Shown: positions 24,362 to 32,792, numbered from the stretch's first letter. The stretch: 64,000 nucleotides of DNA from Paraburkholderia madseniana (GCF_009690905.1 NZ_VOSW01000048.1:1-64000); one strand, 5' to 3'. Numbers and translations are program-made. The notes: generated by a model from the letters alone, not told the origin.

Positions 24362-24432
24362 TTTCTCCGTGTGATTCGAGGGGTCTTACGCGCAACGTCC
24401 GCTGCCCCAGCGTGCTGCTGCTCGCGTGGTTG

Positions 24433-24669
24433 TCAGGTTTGCTTCGGGAACACTTCGTCGAGTTTCGCGGCGGCTGCGAAGTCCTCGAAGTGCAGAACCT
24501 CCTTCAGGTTCGGGCATGGGTCATTGAGCGACTCGACAGCGATCTTGCCGTTGCAGTAATCATTGCCAGCCACCGCGTCATGCAGGAAGCCAACGATGAG
24601 TTGACCGCTATAGGTGCGCCACACGACCTTGTCACCATTCTTTGCTTCACGTCCGTTTGCGTAGTGCAT
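24433..24669 (-). CDS. Small conserved phage protein (NGREAKNGDKV type)
   Basis: 78 residues from ATG 24669 (SD GGAGAA). Begins MHYANGREAKNGDKVV, an opening shared by many small phage proteins, followed by a beta-barrel-like pattern and a C-terminal FEDFAAAAKLDEVF helix. Function unknown. Confidence 0.6.
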   Translation of the reverse strand: MHYANGREAKNGDKVVWRTYSGQLIVGFLHDAVAGNDYCNGKIAVESLNDPCPNLKEVLHFEDFAAAAKLDEVFPKQT

Positions 24670-24690
24670 TGCGTTCTCCTTGGGTTGGTA

Positions 24691-25197
24691 CTACGTGAAA
24701 TGCCGCTGACCGTAGCGGCCAATCAGAAGCGCGTCAGCCCGCCCATCGTGCTTCTGCAGCGGGCAGTACTCCATGCCGAACAAAGACCGCGCCAGACGCA
24801 GCGATTGCTGCTTGGTGGTCTCGCTGGGCGTGGCCTTGATGCCGAAGAAGCGCTGCCACTCGCGCGGGCTCACGAAGGCCATATCGAAGCCGCTGAGCTC
24901 GCACACGGTGCAGATGACGGCCTTGGTGGCGGCGAGCGATGCCTGCGATGCCATCGAGCCGTGACGCTCCTCGCCGCTGCCCATGAAGGCGTTGAGCGTC
25001 TCCATGACGACCAGGCCCTTCTCGTCGGCCGGCACATTGCGCCGGAGTAGTTTCTGCAGCGCAACAGGATCGATCTCGTTTTTGATCTTGCCGGCAGTCG
25101 GCTTGGCACGCACAGGCATGTCGTGCACGCCCATGCAGCCATGCTGATTGAAGAAGGCGAGTGCGCCTTTGATGCCCGGATCGCAGCTGATCAGCAT
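24691..25197 (-). CDS. RuvC-like Holliday-junction resolvase
   Basis: ATG 25197 (AGGAGG upstream) gives 168 residues. The RNase H-fold pattern of RuvC-type nucleases is present: first acidic strand ISCDPGIKGALAFF (D7), second acidic VVMETLNAF (E ~67), then SPREWQ and KATPSETTK, and final acidic KHDGRADALLIGRYG. In phages such enzymes cut branched DNA before packaging. Its start lies inside the end of the previous gene. Confidence 0.75.
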   Translation of the reverse strand: MLISCDPGIKGALAFFNQHGCMGVHDMPVRAKPTAGKIKNEIDPVALQKLLRRNVPADEKGLVVMETLNAFMGSGEERHGSMASQASLAATKAVICTVCELSGFDMAFVSPREWQRFFGIKATPSETTKQQSLRLARSLFGMEYCPLQKHDGRADALLIGRYGQRHFT

Positions 25198-25463
25198 GCG
25201 GCCTCCTGAACTGCTCGTTCGCGCTCGGGCACTGTGTGATCGCAACCTTCGATGCCCTTGCAAATCGGGCATGGAAGCCATAGTTGCTCCCGAACCGTGC
25301 GCACTCCCTTCATCCGCTCCGCAATCCCGCGCAACACCGCGATCTCTCCATCCGTAAGCGCGATGCCGTGCAGCGAGATGCGGCCGGGCTCAATGGTCAA
25401 ATACCGAATATCGCGTTTTGGGGCGGAAGAATCGCGCGCGGGCGCGGGTGTGGTGGTGGTCAT
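25191..25463 (-). CDS. 90-residue protein with C-terminal Cys/His pair
   Basis: ATG 25463 overlaps the upstream stop (ATGA). Residues 25-65 are a compact alpha/beta part (LTIEPGRISLHGIALTDGEI, VLRGIAERMK). The end has CPICKGIEGCDH, a possible zinc knuckle. No family recognised. Confidence 0.5.
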   Translation of the reverse strand: MTTTTPAPARDSSAPKRDIRYLTIEPGRISLHGIALTDGEIAVLRGIAERMKGVRTVREQLWLPCPICKGIEGCDHTVPERERAVQEAAC

Positions 25464-25786
25464 TTGGCTTGCTCCGGTGTGATAGCGAAGGCCCGAAAGT
25501 CGGTTCGTCCGGTCTCGATGTGTTCGAGATTGCCTTCGCGATTGGTCTTGAACTGGCCCCTGGGCAGAAAGACGCGTTCGAACTGGTCGTGCCATGTTCC
25601 GTATTCGGTCGGCGTGCCGTCTGCGTACCATTTCGGCCCACAGGCGCTGCACAGATGCTGTCCCTTGCGCTCTGCCATGCCCTCGAATCTGTCATCCCAT
25701 CTGAACCATTGGGTAGGCGTCTTGGGCTGCATACCCAACGCTGTGTTCTCGCAGCAACCGCAGTGCTCGCATTGGTAGAGACTCAC
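25460..25786 (-). CDS. Zinc-finger-like phage protein, 108 residues
   Basis: Begins MSLYQCEHCGCCE and carries a second HLCSACGPKW pair near residue 45, consistent with one zinc-ribbon. Aromatic-rich middle (WFRWDDRFEGM). Translationally coupled on both sides. Function unknown. Confidence 0.55.
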   Translation of the reverse strand: MSLYQCEHCGCCENTALGMQPKTPTQWFRWDDRFEGMAERKGQHLCSACGPKWYADGTPTEYGTWHDQFERVFLPRGQFKTNREGNLEHIETGRTDFRAFAITPEQAK

Positions 25787-26067
25787 GCTGTCACCTCATC
25801 TCTCACATCCTCGCCTACCGGAACGCCGCTGATCGGGCGGAGCTGGCTGTCACGAGCACTCAGGTTTCCACCGTCGAATAATCTGAGGGTGCCGGTATGC
25901 AAATCACGGGCGCGCAGGTTGCGGCCAGTGGTTTTTACGCGCCAGATGTGGTCGCCCAGGGCTGCCGTCAATTCGACGTTGCATTCCAGTACCTCGACAA
26001 TGGCACCGATGTTCTCGGGCCATGGGCAGCGCGTGAGAATCGCCAGATCCCCCGGTTTGCAGTTCAT
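25783..26067 (-). CDS. KOW/SH3-like small protein, 94 residues
   Basis: Starts MNCKPGDLAILTRCPWPENIG, the pattern of small barrel proteins with a KPGDLA opening, and ends with a disordered acidic tail. Found in many phage early regions without a known job. ATGA links to both neighbours. Confidence 0.5.
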   Translation of the reverse strand: MNCKPGDLAILTRCPWPENIGAIVEVLECNVELTAALGDHIWRVKTTGRNLRARDLHTGTLRLFDGGNLSARDSQLRPISGVPVGEDVRDEVTA

Positions 26068-26384
26068 GATCCTTGCTCCGTGTAGTGCGTCATTGCGTGG
26101 GTAGGGCCGATGACATTCGGCTTGCGCAACGGCATTTGCTCACCGATATCGCGAATCAGCGTGATCAGCCCGTTTTCGAGTTGCACCTCGCAGCGGCCCT
26201 CTCGACGCGCCAGAACGATGCGATCGACGGTGGCTTTCTGCCGGTGCAGTTCGGCCGTAATCGCGTCGTTGAGCGCCGGATTGGCGTTGTGGTGGCAGGA
26301 GCAGTACCACTTGCCCGAGACGCCGTAGACGCCGAGCATTGGGCATGCGTAGGCCGAGCAGAAGTCGGAAGTGAGTTCAGCCAT
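26064..26384 (-). CDS. Cys/His-containing phage protein, 106 residues
   Basis: Start at ATG 26384 (MAELTSDFCSAYACPM). C9, C14 and the YCSCHHN segment (~30) are likely metal ligands. The C-terminal half has a basic helix (HRQKATVDRIVLARREGR). Similar zinc-containing proteins sit next to phage replication genes; function unproven. Confidence 0.55.
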   Translation of the reverse strand: MAELTSDFCSAYACPMLGVYGVSGKWYCSCHHNANPALNDAITAELHRQKATVDRIVLARREGRCEVQLENGLITLIRDIGEQMPLRKPNVIGPTHAMTHYTEQGS

Positions 26385-27115
26385 GATCCGCCTCGTAGTT
26401 GGCGACACGCTGCGCTGTTTCGAGCTTGGCGCCCGCGGTCAACTCGCGTTGCTTCTCGAGTTCGGCGGCTCGAGCTTGCGCCAGCTTGTCGGTGTGATTC
26501 GGCATGTTCGCGATGAGCTTGTGCAGTTCCGCGCGCTGTTCCCGGGCGCTGCTCGTATCGCCCGTCTCAGGGGCTGCGAGTTGCGGCAGAACCTTACGCG
26601 CGTGCTCGAGCTGCAAGTGCCCCGCACGGACCGCCTCGAGCGCGACAGCCTCGCGCCGTGACGCGTCGTGGCCGTACGACATGAACCACGAGACCTTACG
26701 GCCGGTGGCTCGAGCGTCTTCGACAAGCCGGTTGTACCTCGAGGTGAACGCGGTACGAGCGCCGAATTCGTCGTTTTCGATGTTTGATGCAACGGCGAAT
26801 GCTTCGGCCATTTCCTGCGTCCAGCAAACCGTTTCGGCCTCGTCTCGAGATCTGACAGCGATTGCCCACGCTTCAGCAGCTTCAGGCCGGCCGTCTTTGG
26901 TCGCATCGCCGACAAGCTGCGCGATCAGATCGGCGGGCCTCGGCGGAAACTGGCCGCGTTGCGGGTCGCTGATATGCGCCGAGAACGCCTTGCGCACGTC
27001 GGCGAGCGAATACTTGCCCAAAGCCGCGAAGAAAAGCGCTCGAGCGTCAGCGGTGAGCGATTTGCTGTGCAGCGAATATGCCGCGTCCAGCACGCGCGAA
27101 AAGTTCTCGAAGTCC

Positions 27116-27126
<11 letters not shown>
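26377..27126 (-). CDS. Replication protein, helicase-loader (P-like) candidate
   Basis: ATG 27126 (MQHEDFENFSRVLDAAY) is preferred; 249 residues. Residues 1-75 match the N-terminal part of phage P-type loaders and replisome proteins: ALFFAALGKYSLADVRKAF, then QFPPRPADLIAQL. The rest is helical, charged and Arg/Glu rich. It follows and overlaps the O-like initiator by 11 nt, the classic O-P order. Loader function is inferred. Confidence 0.6.
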
Positions 27127-27997
<871 letters not shown>

Positions 27998-28069
27998 CTA
28001 ACAGCACCTCCACGCGCCGACAAACGCCAGCACGATTACCAACGTCATTCCGAAGGCGAGCAGGTCCAT
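27998..28069 (-). CDS. 23-residue membrane microprotein
   Basis: ATG 28069 follows GGGAGG with 7 nt spacing, and the frame ends with TAG immediately before the initiator ATG. The product MDLLAFGMTLVIVLAFVGAW plus RCC is a single membrane span with a positive end. It lies between CII-like and initiator genes. Well-placed signals support translation; the role is unknown. Confidence 0.5.
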   Translation of the reverse strand: MDLLAFGMTLVIVLAFVGAWRCC

Positions 28070-28071
28070 GG

Positions 28072-28377
28072 TCAGTCCTCCCACACGAGCTTGCGCAGCA
28101 TGTCGCGGTCATCGATCACCCCATAGGCAAGCGTGGCAATGGCTTCGAACATGTGTTTCTTGACGACCAGGCGGTCGATGGGAACGACCTTCAATCCCAC
28201 AGTCGCGAGGATCAGACAGGCACGTTCCAGGTCCTCAGAAACGAACCTGGAGACCGTCGGCGGGGACACTCCAATTGCCTCGGCGATCTTGTTCTGACCG
28301 ACCTCAGAAATGTGACGTAACGCCTCGGAATGCGACTTTCGTGCACGTTCAGCGGCGGGCATGGATAGTTGATCCAC
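28072..28377 (-). CDS. CII-like transcriptional activator
   Basis: GTG 28377 is preferred (GAGG 7 nt upstream), giving 101 residues. The helix-turn-helix NKIAEAIGVSPPTVSRFVSE (~30-50) followed by ERACLILATVGLKVVP matches the lambda CII architecture. It follows the Cro-like gene on the early minus transcript and probably activates repressor or integrase promoters at high infection multiplicity. Direct targets are not visible. Confidence 0.65.
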   Translation of the reverse strand: MDQLSMPAAERARKSHSEALRHISEVGQNKIAEAIGVSPPTVSRFVSEDLERACLILATVGLKVVPIDRLVVKKHMFEAIATLAYGVIDDRDMLRKLVWED

Positions 28378-28427
28378 GGTGATCCTCAAAAGTGACCCCC
28401 CGGTCCTAGGGAGTTAATCGGAACGGT

Positions 28428-28658
28428 CTAGGCCGCTGCTTGTTCGGTTGGTGTGCGCGACTTATGCATGTCCGCAAGATCAGCAGGACGCACGGCGCCG
28501 GCAGTGAGCATTTCAATCTGGACTGCTTGTTCAAGCATCACGCGCGCCGTCCCGCGAATCCATTGGCTCACCAAGGATTGCGTCACGGGCGGATCGAGAA
28601 GCGCGCCCAAAGCAGCTTGGGAGAGTTTCTTTTCCTTCAGATAGTCGTCGAGTCGCAT
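28428..28658 (-). CDS. Cro/YdaS-like repressor
   Basis: 76 residues from ATG 28658. Helix-turn-helix with KKLSQAALGALLDPPV and QSLVSQWIRG (~8-38), then the AVQIEMLTAGAVRPADL tail typical of the YdaS/Cro group. It is divergent from the repressor at 28755, separated by 96 nt that contain its promoter and operators. It is the first gene of the early minus transcript. Confidence 0.75.
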   Translation of the reverse strand: MRLDDYLKEKKLSQAALGALLDPPVTQSLVSQWIRGTARVMLEQAVQIEMLTAGAVRPADLADMHKSRTPTEQAAA

Positions 28659-28672
28659 GGGGGCCTCTGCAT

Positions 28673-28713
28673 TAGCACTGCTGCTATTGTAGCGCAACAG
28701 CAGAGCTTTTCAA
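28673..28713 (-). promoter_or_regulatory. Cro-side early promoter with operator
   Basis: On the minus strand TTGAAA (28713-28708) and TACAAT (28691-28686) are 16 bp apart, a good sigma-70 promoter for the cro/cII/replication transcript. Just downstream TAGCACTGCTGCTA (28673-28686) is a perfect inverted repeat (TAGCA, 4 nt, TGCTA) that would block initiation when bound. CTGCTG at 28680 and CAGCAG at 28699 give an extra symmetric pair. The same AGCACTGCT core recurs at 29877. Confidence 0.65.
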
Positions 28714-28754
28714 GGAGGTACGCAACTTAAAAGTGCAGCTACTAGAATCCAGTC

Positions 28755-29372
28755 ATGAAAAAGACAATTCAACGCCACCGACTCAGCGACGAAGAGAAAG
28801 CGGAGGCCGCGCGTCTGCGGGCTATATGGGAATCTTTCAAGGTCGCGCACCCGGGTGTTTCGCAAGAGTGGCTCGGGAACGCGACAGGGATCGGCGGGCA
28901 GAGCGCCGTAAGTCAATATCTGCGCGGCGAGATCATGTTGAACTTCGCGAACCTGATCAAGTTTTGCAATGTGCTCGGAGCCAACCCCAGCGATATCAGC
29001 CCGCGACTGGTGCACGAACATCTCGGCGATCCGGCGCTCAAGAATGACCTTTATGCGCGCACGGCCTTTGCGACCCACGGGTCTGCGAATTCGCCGATCA
29101 GACGGCAAAACACCCCTCTTTCCAACGAAGCGCGCGAGCTAATCGGGTGTGTCGCCCGCCTGGATGGGTCTTCGCCGCTCATCGGGAAGACGTTCAGATT
29201 GGCTACGGGTTTACTCTTACTTTCGGCGAAGGCAAACGAAACCCAAGATATGAGAACGACTGAGGAAATCATCGGTGACGCGGAGCGGCTTGCTGCGGAT
29301 ATTCTCAGCGAAACACAACAGCCGAGGGCGCCCCATGAGCAACAACACAGAAAAGATCGTCGACATTCGTAA
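28755..29372 (+). CDS. Prophage repressor, helix-turn-helix, no LexA-type protease domain
   Basis: This 205-residue protein has residues ~10-80 as an XRE-type DNA-binding domain (PGVSQEWLGNATGIGGQSAV, SQYLRGEI, NLIKFCNVLGANPSDISP). The C-terminal half is helical (NEARELIGCVARLDGSSPL, DAERLAADIL) and shows none of the Ser/Lys protease motifs of S24 repressors. It is divergent from cro. No clear ribosome site precedes ATG 28755; AGGAGG lies 40 nt earlier. The repressor call rests on context; induction would need a route other than RecA-stimulated self-cleavage. Confidence 0.7.
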   Translation: MKKTIQRHRLSDEEKAEAARLRAIWESFKVAHPGVSQEWLGNATGIGGQSAVSQYLRGEIMLNFANLIKFCNVLGANPSDISPRLVHEHLGDPALKNDLYARTAFATHGSANSPIRRQNTPLSNEARELIGCVARLDGSSPLIGKTFRLATGLLLLSAKANETQDMRTTEEIIGDAERLAADILSETQQPRAPHEQQHRKDRRHS

Positions 29373-29499
29373 ATATCGGCAGAAGGCCGAGCCGAAAGAG
29401 AAACCCCCGAACGACAAGACATCCGCCGAAGGCGCGGTGCGAGAAATGGCGCATCACATGCTCATGGCGCTTCAGTACGCGAGGCAGTTATTGCACTGA
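29335..29499 (+). CDS. 54-residue protein in repressor operon
   Basis: ATG 29335 lies within the repressor 3' end, after GAGGG. The product MSNNTEKIVDIRKYRQKAEP is basic, then helical (GAVREMAHHMLMALQYARQL). Co-transcribed with the repressor and the lipoprotein, so probably expressed in the lysogen. No family recognised. Confidence 0.5.
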   Translation: MSNNTEKIVDIRKYRQKAEPKEKPPNDKTSAEGAVREMAHHMLMALQYARQLLH

Positions 29500-29514
29500 A
29501 ATCGGGGAAACGAC

Positions 29515-29817
29515 ATGAAAAGAATGGCAATGATTTGCGCAACTCTTGCTCTCTCGGGATGCGCCACGGTCCACGAAAGCTATGCGCCCGACGGTCGCAA
29601 GGCCTATGCCCTGAATTGCAGCGGCTGGGCGCGCGGCTGGGATAAATGCCTGAGGGCGGCCGGCAATCTATGCGGCGCCGCAGGCTATACCGTTGTCGAT
29701 CGTAACGAGGAGGACGCATCAAGTTTCGGCGGCGGTTTCTCGAACGGCTCCGGGGGCTACTCGGGCATCCAGACGAAAGAGCGCACCATGATGGTTGAAT
29801 GCAAGCCACCAGGCTGA
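29515..29817 (+). CDS. Prophage lipoprotein, lysogenic-conversion candidate
   Basis: 100 residues. The N-terminus MKRMAMICATLALSGC has a lipobox (LSGC, C16), so the mature protein is lipid-anchored; residue 2 after the Cys is Ala, favouring outer membrane sorting. The mature part has four further Cys (NCSGW, DKC, LCG, ECK), likely two disulfides, and a Gly/Ser loop. It ends the repressor operon and is closed by a strong terminator. Lysogen-expressed lipoproteins often block superinfection; that role is inferred here. Confidence 0.7.
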   Translation: MKRMAMICATLALSGCATVHESYAPDGRKAYALNCSGWARGWDKCLRAAGNLCGAAGYTVVDRNEEDASSFGGGFSNGSGGYSGIQTKERTMMVECKPPG

Positions 29818-29840
29818 TTTTCTTCGGCGCTGATCCATCC

Positions 29841-29862
29841 CCCGCCCCGGCGGGTTTTTTTT
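29841..29862 (+). terminator. Intrinsic terminator of the repressor operon
   Basis: CCCGCC, loop CC, GGCGGG form a 6-bp GC stem followed by eight T. It separates the lysogenic operon from the early promoter that starts 25 bp later. Confidence 0.85.
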
Positions 29863-29876
29863 CGTCAAAATATATA

Positions 29877-29914
29877 AGCACTGCTCTTGACATAAGCAGC
29901 AGCGCTGCTAATAT
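29877..29914 (+). promoter_or_regulatory. Early plus-strand promoter with repressor operators
   Basis: TTGACA (29887-29892) and TAATAT (29909-29914) are separated by 16 bp, close to consensus. AGCACTGCT (29877-29885) lies just upstream of the -35, and the perfect 12-bp palindrome AGCAGCGCTGCT (29898-29909) fills the spacer. The first matches the operator core at 28674 before cro, so both early promoters are probably held by the same repressor. It drives the small early genes and the recombination module. Confidence 0.7.
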
Positions 29915-29952
29915 TCACCTCACAGCAACACCAACCACCTGTGAGACAGACC

Positions 29953-30195
29953 ATGAAAGTCGCAATCGCCCGACTCAAGAAGCAGATCCTCGACGCCCTC
30001 AAGCCGTACCGCGTGTACGTGCAGACCGGCCCGTTCGACGGCGCATCGCACAAAGCCTGGACGAAGACGGAAGCCATGGACTGGATGCGCTGCTATCCGA
30101 ACGATTGCCAGATTTTCGTGTTCAGCCGGCTCGGCCTGACCAAGCGTTTCTTCCGCTTCAACAACGTCGTGATGTTCCGTCAAGCAATCCGCTAA
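29953..30195 (+). CDS. 80-residue early protein
   Basis: First gene after the early promoter; starts MKVAIARLKKQILDALKPYR. Mixed alpha/beta with 'FVFSRLGLTKRFFRFNNVV' near the end. It resembles small unnamed Burkholderia phage proteins. A GTG 12 nt upstream is an alternative start. Confidence 0.55.
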   Translation: MKVAIARLKKQILDALKPYRVYVQTGPFDGASHKAWTKTEAMDWMRCYPNDCQIFVFSRLGLTKRFFRFNNVVMFRQAIR

Positions 30196-30244
30196 CCATT
30201 GCGCCCGCTGCGGCGGGCAACACGAAACCAACTGTGAGGATCCT

Positions 30245-30988
30245 ATGAAACTGACGCTAGACAATCTCGACACGCTCACCCTGAGCCACGGCAAGCACAT
30301 GGGCCCCGACGAAGGCATGTGCCTGCTCGAAGCCACCGCGCTTTTCTCGGGTGAGCCGTTCAGCGATCACCCTGCTTGTGTCGACCCGGTTCTCGCCTCG
30401 TTCGGCATGTCGTGGAATGACGGCATGCGCTCCGATGCTGAGCGCGCCCAACTCAGGCAATACATCGCGCGCCTCGTCGGCACGAACAAAGGCCCGGACC
30501 TTTCGCAGAAGCGCAGCTGGATGGCGATGGACTGGTTGATCCGCGTGCATACCGCGGCGTGGCTCGCCTTGAATCCGGGTCTCGCACATCACGCCGAGGC
30601 GCTCAAGTCATTGCCGCCGATTACCTGCGCGGTCGATCTGGCAGCCGCACAACCAAAGCTTGATCTGGCGAGGAAGGACGCGGCCGCCGCACGGGACGCC
30701 GCAGGGGCCGCCGCAGGGGACGCCGCAGGGGCCGCCGCACGGGCCGCCGCACGGGACGCCGCATGGGACGCCGCATGGGACGCCGCATGGGACGCCGCAC
30801 GGGCCGCCGCAGGGGCCGCCGCAGGGGCCGCCGCACGGGCCGCCGCATGGGACGCCGCAGGGGCCGCCGCAGGGGCCGCCGCAGGGGCCGCCGCAGGGGA
30901 CGCCGCAGGGGCGAAGCTCGAACCTACGGTTCTCGCCCTTCAAACCAGCGCACATGAACTGTTCAGTTCGATGATTGATTCGGAGTAG
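30245..30988 (+). CDS. Protein with 19 tandem [D/A]-A-A-[R/G/W] repeats
   Basis: 247 residues after SD GAGG. Residues 1-140 are a mixed domain (LTLSHGKHMGPDEGMCLLEA, DHPACVDPVLASFGMSWND), which recurs in unnamed phage and bacterial proteins. Residues 147-222 are 19 tandem tetrapeptides made of Ala with D/A in position 1 and R/G/W in position 4, then a short helical tail. The repeats should form a long Ala-rich helix or solenoid. Function unknown. Confidence 0.6.
   Translation: MKLTLDNLDTLTLSHGKHMGPDEGMCLLEATALFSGEPFSDHPACVDPVLASFGMSWNDGMRSDAERAQLRQYIARLVGTNKGPDLSQKRSWMAMDWLIRVHTAAWLALNPGLAHHAEALKSLPPITCAVDLAAAQPKLDLARKDAAAARDAAGAAAGDAAGAAARAAARDAAWDAAWDAAWDAARAAAGAAAGAAARAAAWDAAGAAAGAAAGAAAGDAAGAKLEPTVLALQTSAHELFSSMIDSE
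30683..30910 (+). repeat. 12-bp coding repeat, 19 units, two variable positions
   Basis: Nineteen units of GMCGCCGCANGG run without interruption. Only base 2 (A or C: Asp or Ala) and base 10 (C, G or T: Arg, Gly or Trp) vary. All unit changes keep the frame. The identity of the remaining bases shows recent slippage or gene-conversion expansion. Confidence 0.85.
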
Positions 30989-30991
30989 GAA

Positions 30992-31252
30992 ATGAAATCC
31001 CTTCTATTCGCCGCATTCCTCGCTCTCGCCACCCAGGCCCACGCCTCCACCGCCTCCGCGAACCAGGGGCATCACGGCGGCCCGAATTCGGGCGCCCTCG
31101 GCTGCTCGTGCGGCGCGTCGCATGGCACAGCAGCGGCTGGGCAGAGTGGCAACGGCGGCCGGTACGCGTTCGAGGATGCATATCAGCCGTGGCCGCAGAG
31201 CGAGATGCAGCAGTTCCAGAAACCGCAGTGGACGCCGTACGCCGGCAAGTGA
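30992..31252 (+). CDS. Small exported Gly/His-rich protein
   Basis: 86 residues with a clear signal peptide (MKSLLFAAFLALATQAHA, cleavage after A18). The mature part is Gly/His/Ser rich with a CSCG pair. Exported proteins in an early phage operon may act in the envelope, for example against superinfection or host defence; this is inference only. Confidence 0.6.
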   Translation: MKSLLFAAFLALATQAHASTASANQGHHGGPNSGALGCSCGASHGTAAAGQSGNGGRYAFEDAYQPWPQSEMQQFQKPQWTPYAGK

Positions 31253-31259
31253 GATAGCC

Positions 31260-31544
31260 ATGACAACGATTCTTCCTGATGGCAGCGCATTCTTCGTTGG
31301 CTCATTGCCGCTTCCGAAAGACCACTGGCTGTATGCACCGCGCTGCGATCAATGGGACAGCGAGCGCGACACAACAGCGGATACGCCGCATCCCATTCTG
31401 ACCCATGAGCAACGCGCTGCCGTCGTTGCAGCAGTTCGTTATGCGTTACGCGGCGCAACAAAGTGCGGACAGGATCTGGACTTTGATCCGGACGCGCTTG
31501 TGCAAAACGCCGTCTTTGCGCTTTGCGGGCCATACGGAGCCTGA
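31260..31544 (+). CDS. 94-residue early phage protein
   Basis: ATG 31260 gives MTTILPDGSAFFVGSLPLPK. The C-terminal half (HEQRAAVVAAVRYALRGATK, then DFDPDALVQNAV) is a pattern I recall from several Burkholderia phages, without known function. Confidence 0.55.
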   Translation: MTTILPDGSAFFVGSLPLPKDHWLYAPRCDQWDSERDTTADTPHPILTHEQRAAVVAAVRYALRGATKCGQDLDFDPDALVQNAVFALCGPYGA

Positions 31545-31545
31545 C

Positions 31546-31695
31546 ATGAAATCCATAACCGGTTATGTCTGCACCTTCCTCGCCCTGCAGTACGCGCTGA
31601 TGGTTCTCACCGAATACGTCTGCCCGGACGGTCACCGGATTCACGTCCGGACGGAAACGATCGACTGGCAGGCGAAGGGTGTGGTGTGGCAATGA
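31546..31695 (+). CDS. 49-residue single-span membrane protein
   Basis: Starts at ATG 31546 after GGAG. Residues 5-25 (GYVCTFLALQYALMVLTEYV) form one membrane span; a short basic tail follows. The stop is overlapped by the next ATG. Confidence 0.5.
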   Translation: MKSITGYVCTFLALQYALMVLTEYVCPDGHRIHVRTETIDWQAKGVVWQ

Positions 31696-31910
31696 GGGAC
31701 TTCGGCGCGTGGTTCAGCGAGCAGGGCAAGAGCGAACCAGTAGAGATTGACGGCAGCGCATGGATGAAGTGCTGCGGCTGCGGCAAGGAAGAAACGGTCA
31801 ACCTGAAGGCGTACGAAAACGGCGACACAGGTTGGTATGTCGATGATGAAGTCGAACCGGACGGGACGTATGAAGGCGTCTGCGGCGGATCGGATCGATG
31901 CATTCCTTAG
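31692..31910 (+). CDS. 72-residue Cys-containing early protein
   Basis: ATG 31692 overlaps the upstream TGA (ATGA). It has MKCCGCGKEETVNL and a late VCGGSDRC, consistent with a small zinc-binding fold. Acidic overall; unknown function. Confidence 0.55.
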   Translation: MRDFGAWFSEQGKSEPVEIDGSAWMKCCGCGKEETVNLKAYENGDTGWYVDDEVEPDGTYEGVCGGSDRCIP

Positions 31911-31919
31911 GAGCCTGAA

Positions 31920-32234
31920 ATGAGCACCGTTCCTCTAGTCGTCAACAAGTCCATGAAATATGGCGAGTGGCTGTTCGAACCCGAAGACGGTACCCAGGCA
32001 ATCCGCGACGCCTGCGCCTCGAAGGTTCTCGATCATGAAATTTTCTTCCACTTCGGCGAGCTTCCGCAGCGCATGCAGCAGTCGTTTCTGAACGCGCTGC
32101 GCGCGGGCGACACCGAAGCCAATGACCGCGAGGTCGGCCGGATCATGCGGGCCGCGTTCGACCGGGCTGTCAAGGAAGCGCTTGAAATGTACACCGACCG
32201 GCTGAAGGCCGAATCAATGATGAAGGGAGATTGA
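31920..32234 (+). CDS. 104-residue helical early protein
   Basis: After AGGAG; mostly helical (LPQRMQQSFLNALRAGDTEA, IMRAAFDRAVKEALEMYTDR). Acidic N-terminus. No family recognised. Confidence 0.5.
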   Translation: MSTVPLVVNKSMKYGEWLFEPEDGTQAIRDACASKVLDHEIFFHFGELPQRMQQSFLNALRAGDTEANDREVGRIMRAAFDRAVKEALEMYTDRLKAESMMKGD

Positions 32235-32235
32235 A

Positions 32236-32550
32236 ATGAAAGTGACGATCAAGTGCTTCGTGCACGCAGAAAAAGAGCCGTGGGACAAGGAAATGAAGTA
32301 CTCGGTGTATCCGTTCAGCATGGTCGATTCGAGCCGAGGCTATGCCCTCATCGACACGCGCGATGTTGAATTCGAAGTGCCGGATGATTTTGATATTCGG
32401 CCTGCTCTGGTCGCCAACCTGGAGCGCGAGAAGAAAGAACTGATGGCCAAGTTTCAGGCACGCGTAACCGAGATCGGCGTCGAAATTCAATCGCTGCTTG
32501 CCATCGAGAACAAGCCGACCGTGCAAGCGGCTGAAGACATTCCCTTTTGA
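32236..32550 (+). CDS. 104-residue early protein with coiled coil
   Basis: After GGGAG. Residues 1-60 beta-rich (VTIKCFVHAEKEPWDKEM), residues 65-95 a coiled coil (LEREKKELMAKFQARVTEIG), then a short acidic tail ending IPF. The IPF tail resembles the DIPF end of bacterial SSB proteins, so contact with SSB partners is possible. Confidence 0.5.
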   Translation: MKVTIKCFVHAEKEPWDKEMKYSVYPFSMVDSSRGYALIDTRDVEFEVPDDFDIRPALVANLEREKKELMAKFQARVTEIGVEIQSLLAIENKPTVQAAEDIPF

Positions 32551-32558
32551 GGCCTGAC

Positions 32559-32792
32559 ATGAGCAATATCGAAACTGGAGGTCGCGCCTTTCCGTGGTGT
32601 GGTGACCTGAACGATATGCCAAGCATCAACCTCGGCATGACGCTACGTGACTACTTCGCATCGAAGGCTATGGCGGCAATGATCGGCAATTACAGCGGTA
32701 CGGGTGCAGAACTCCTCGCGATACAGGAGGGATTATCGAAAGCGGCCTATGAGTATGCCGATGCCATGCTTTATGCGCGGAGCCAACCGTGA
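32559..32792 (+). CDS. 77-residue conserved phage protein (GMTLRDYFA type)
   Basis: Starts MSNIETGGRAFPW. The motif GMTLRDYFASKAMAAMIG and the C-terminal AYEYADAMLYAR are shared by many phage early proteins that lack a known function. Confidence 0.6.
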   Translation: MSNIETGGRAFPWCGDLNDMPSINLGMTLRDYFASKAMAAMIGNYSGTGAELLAIQEGLSKAAYEYADAMLYARSQP

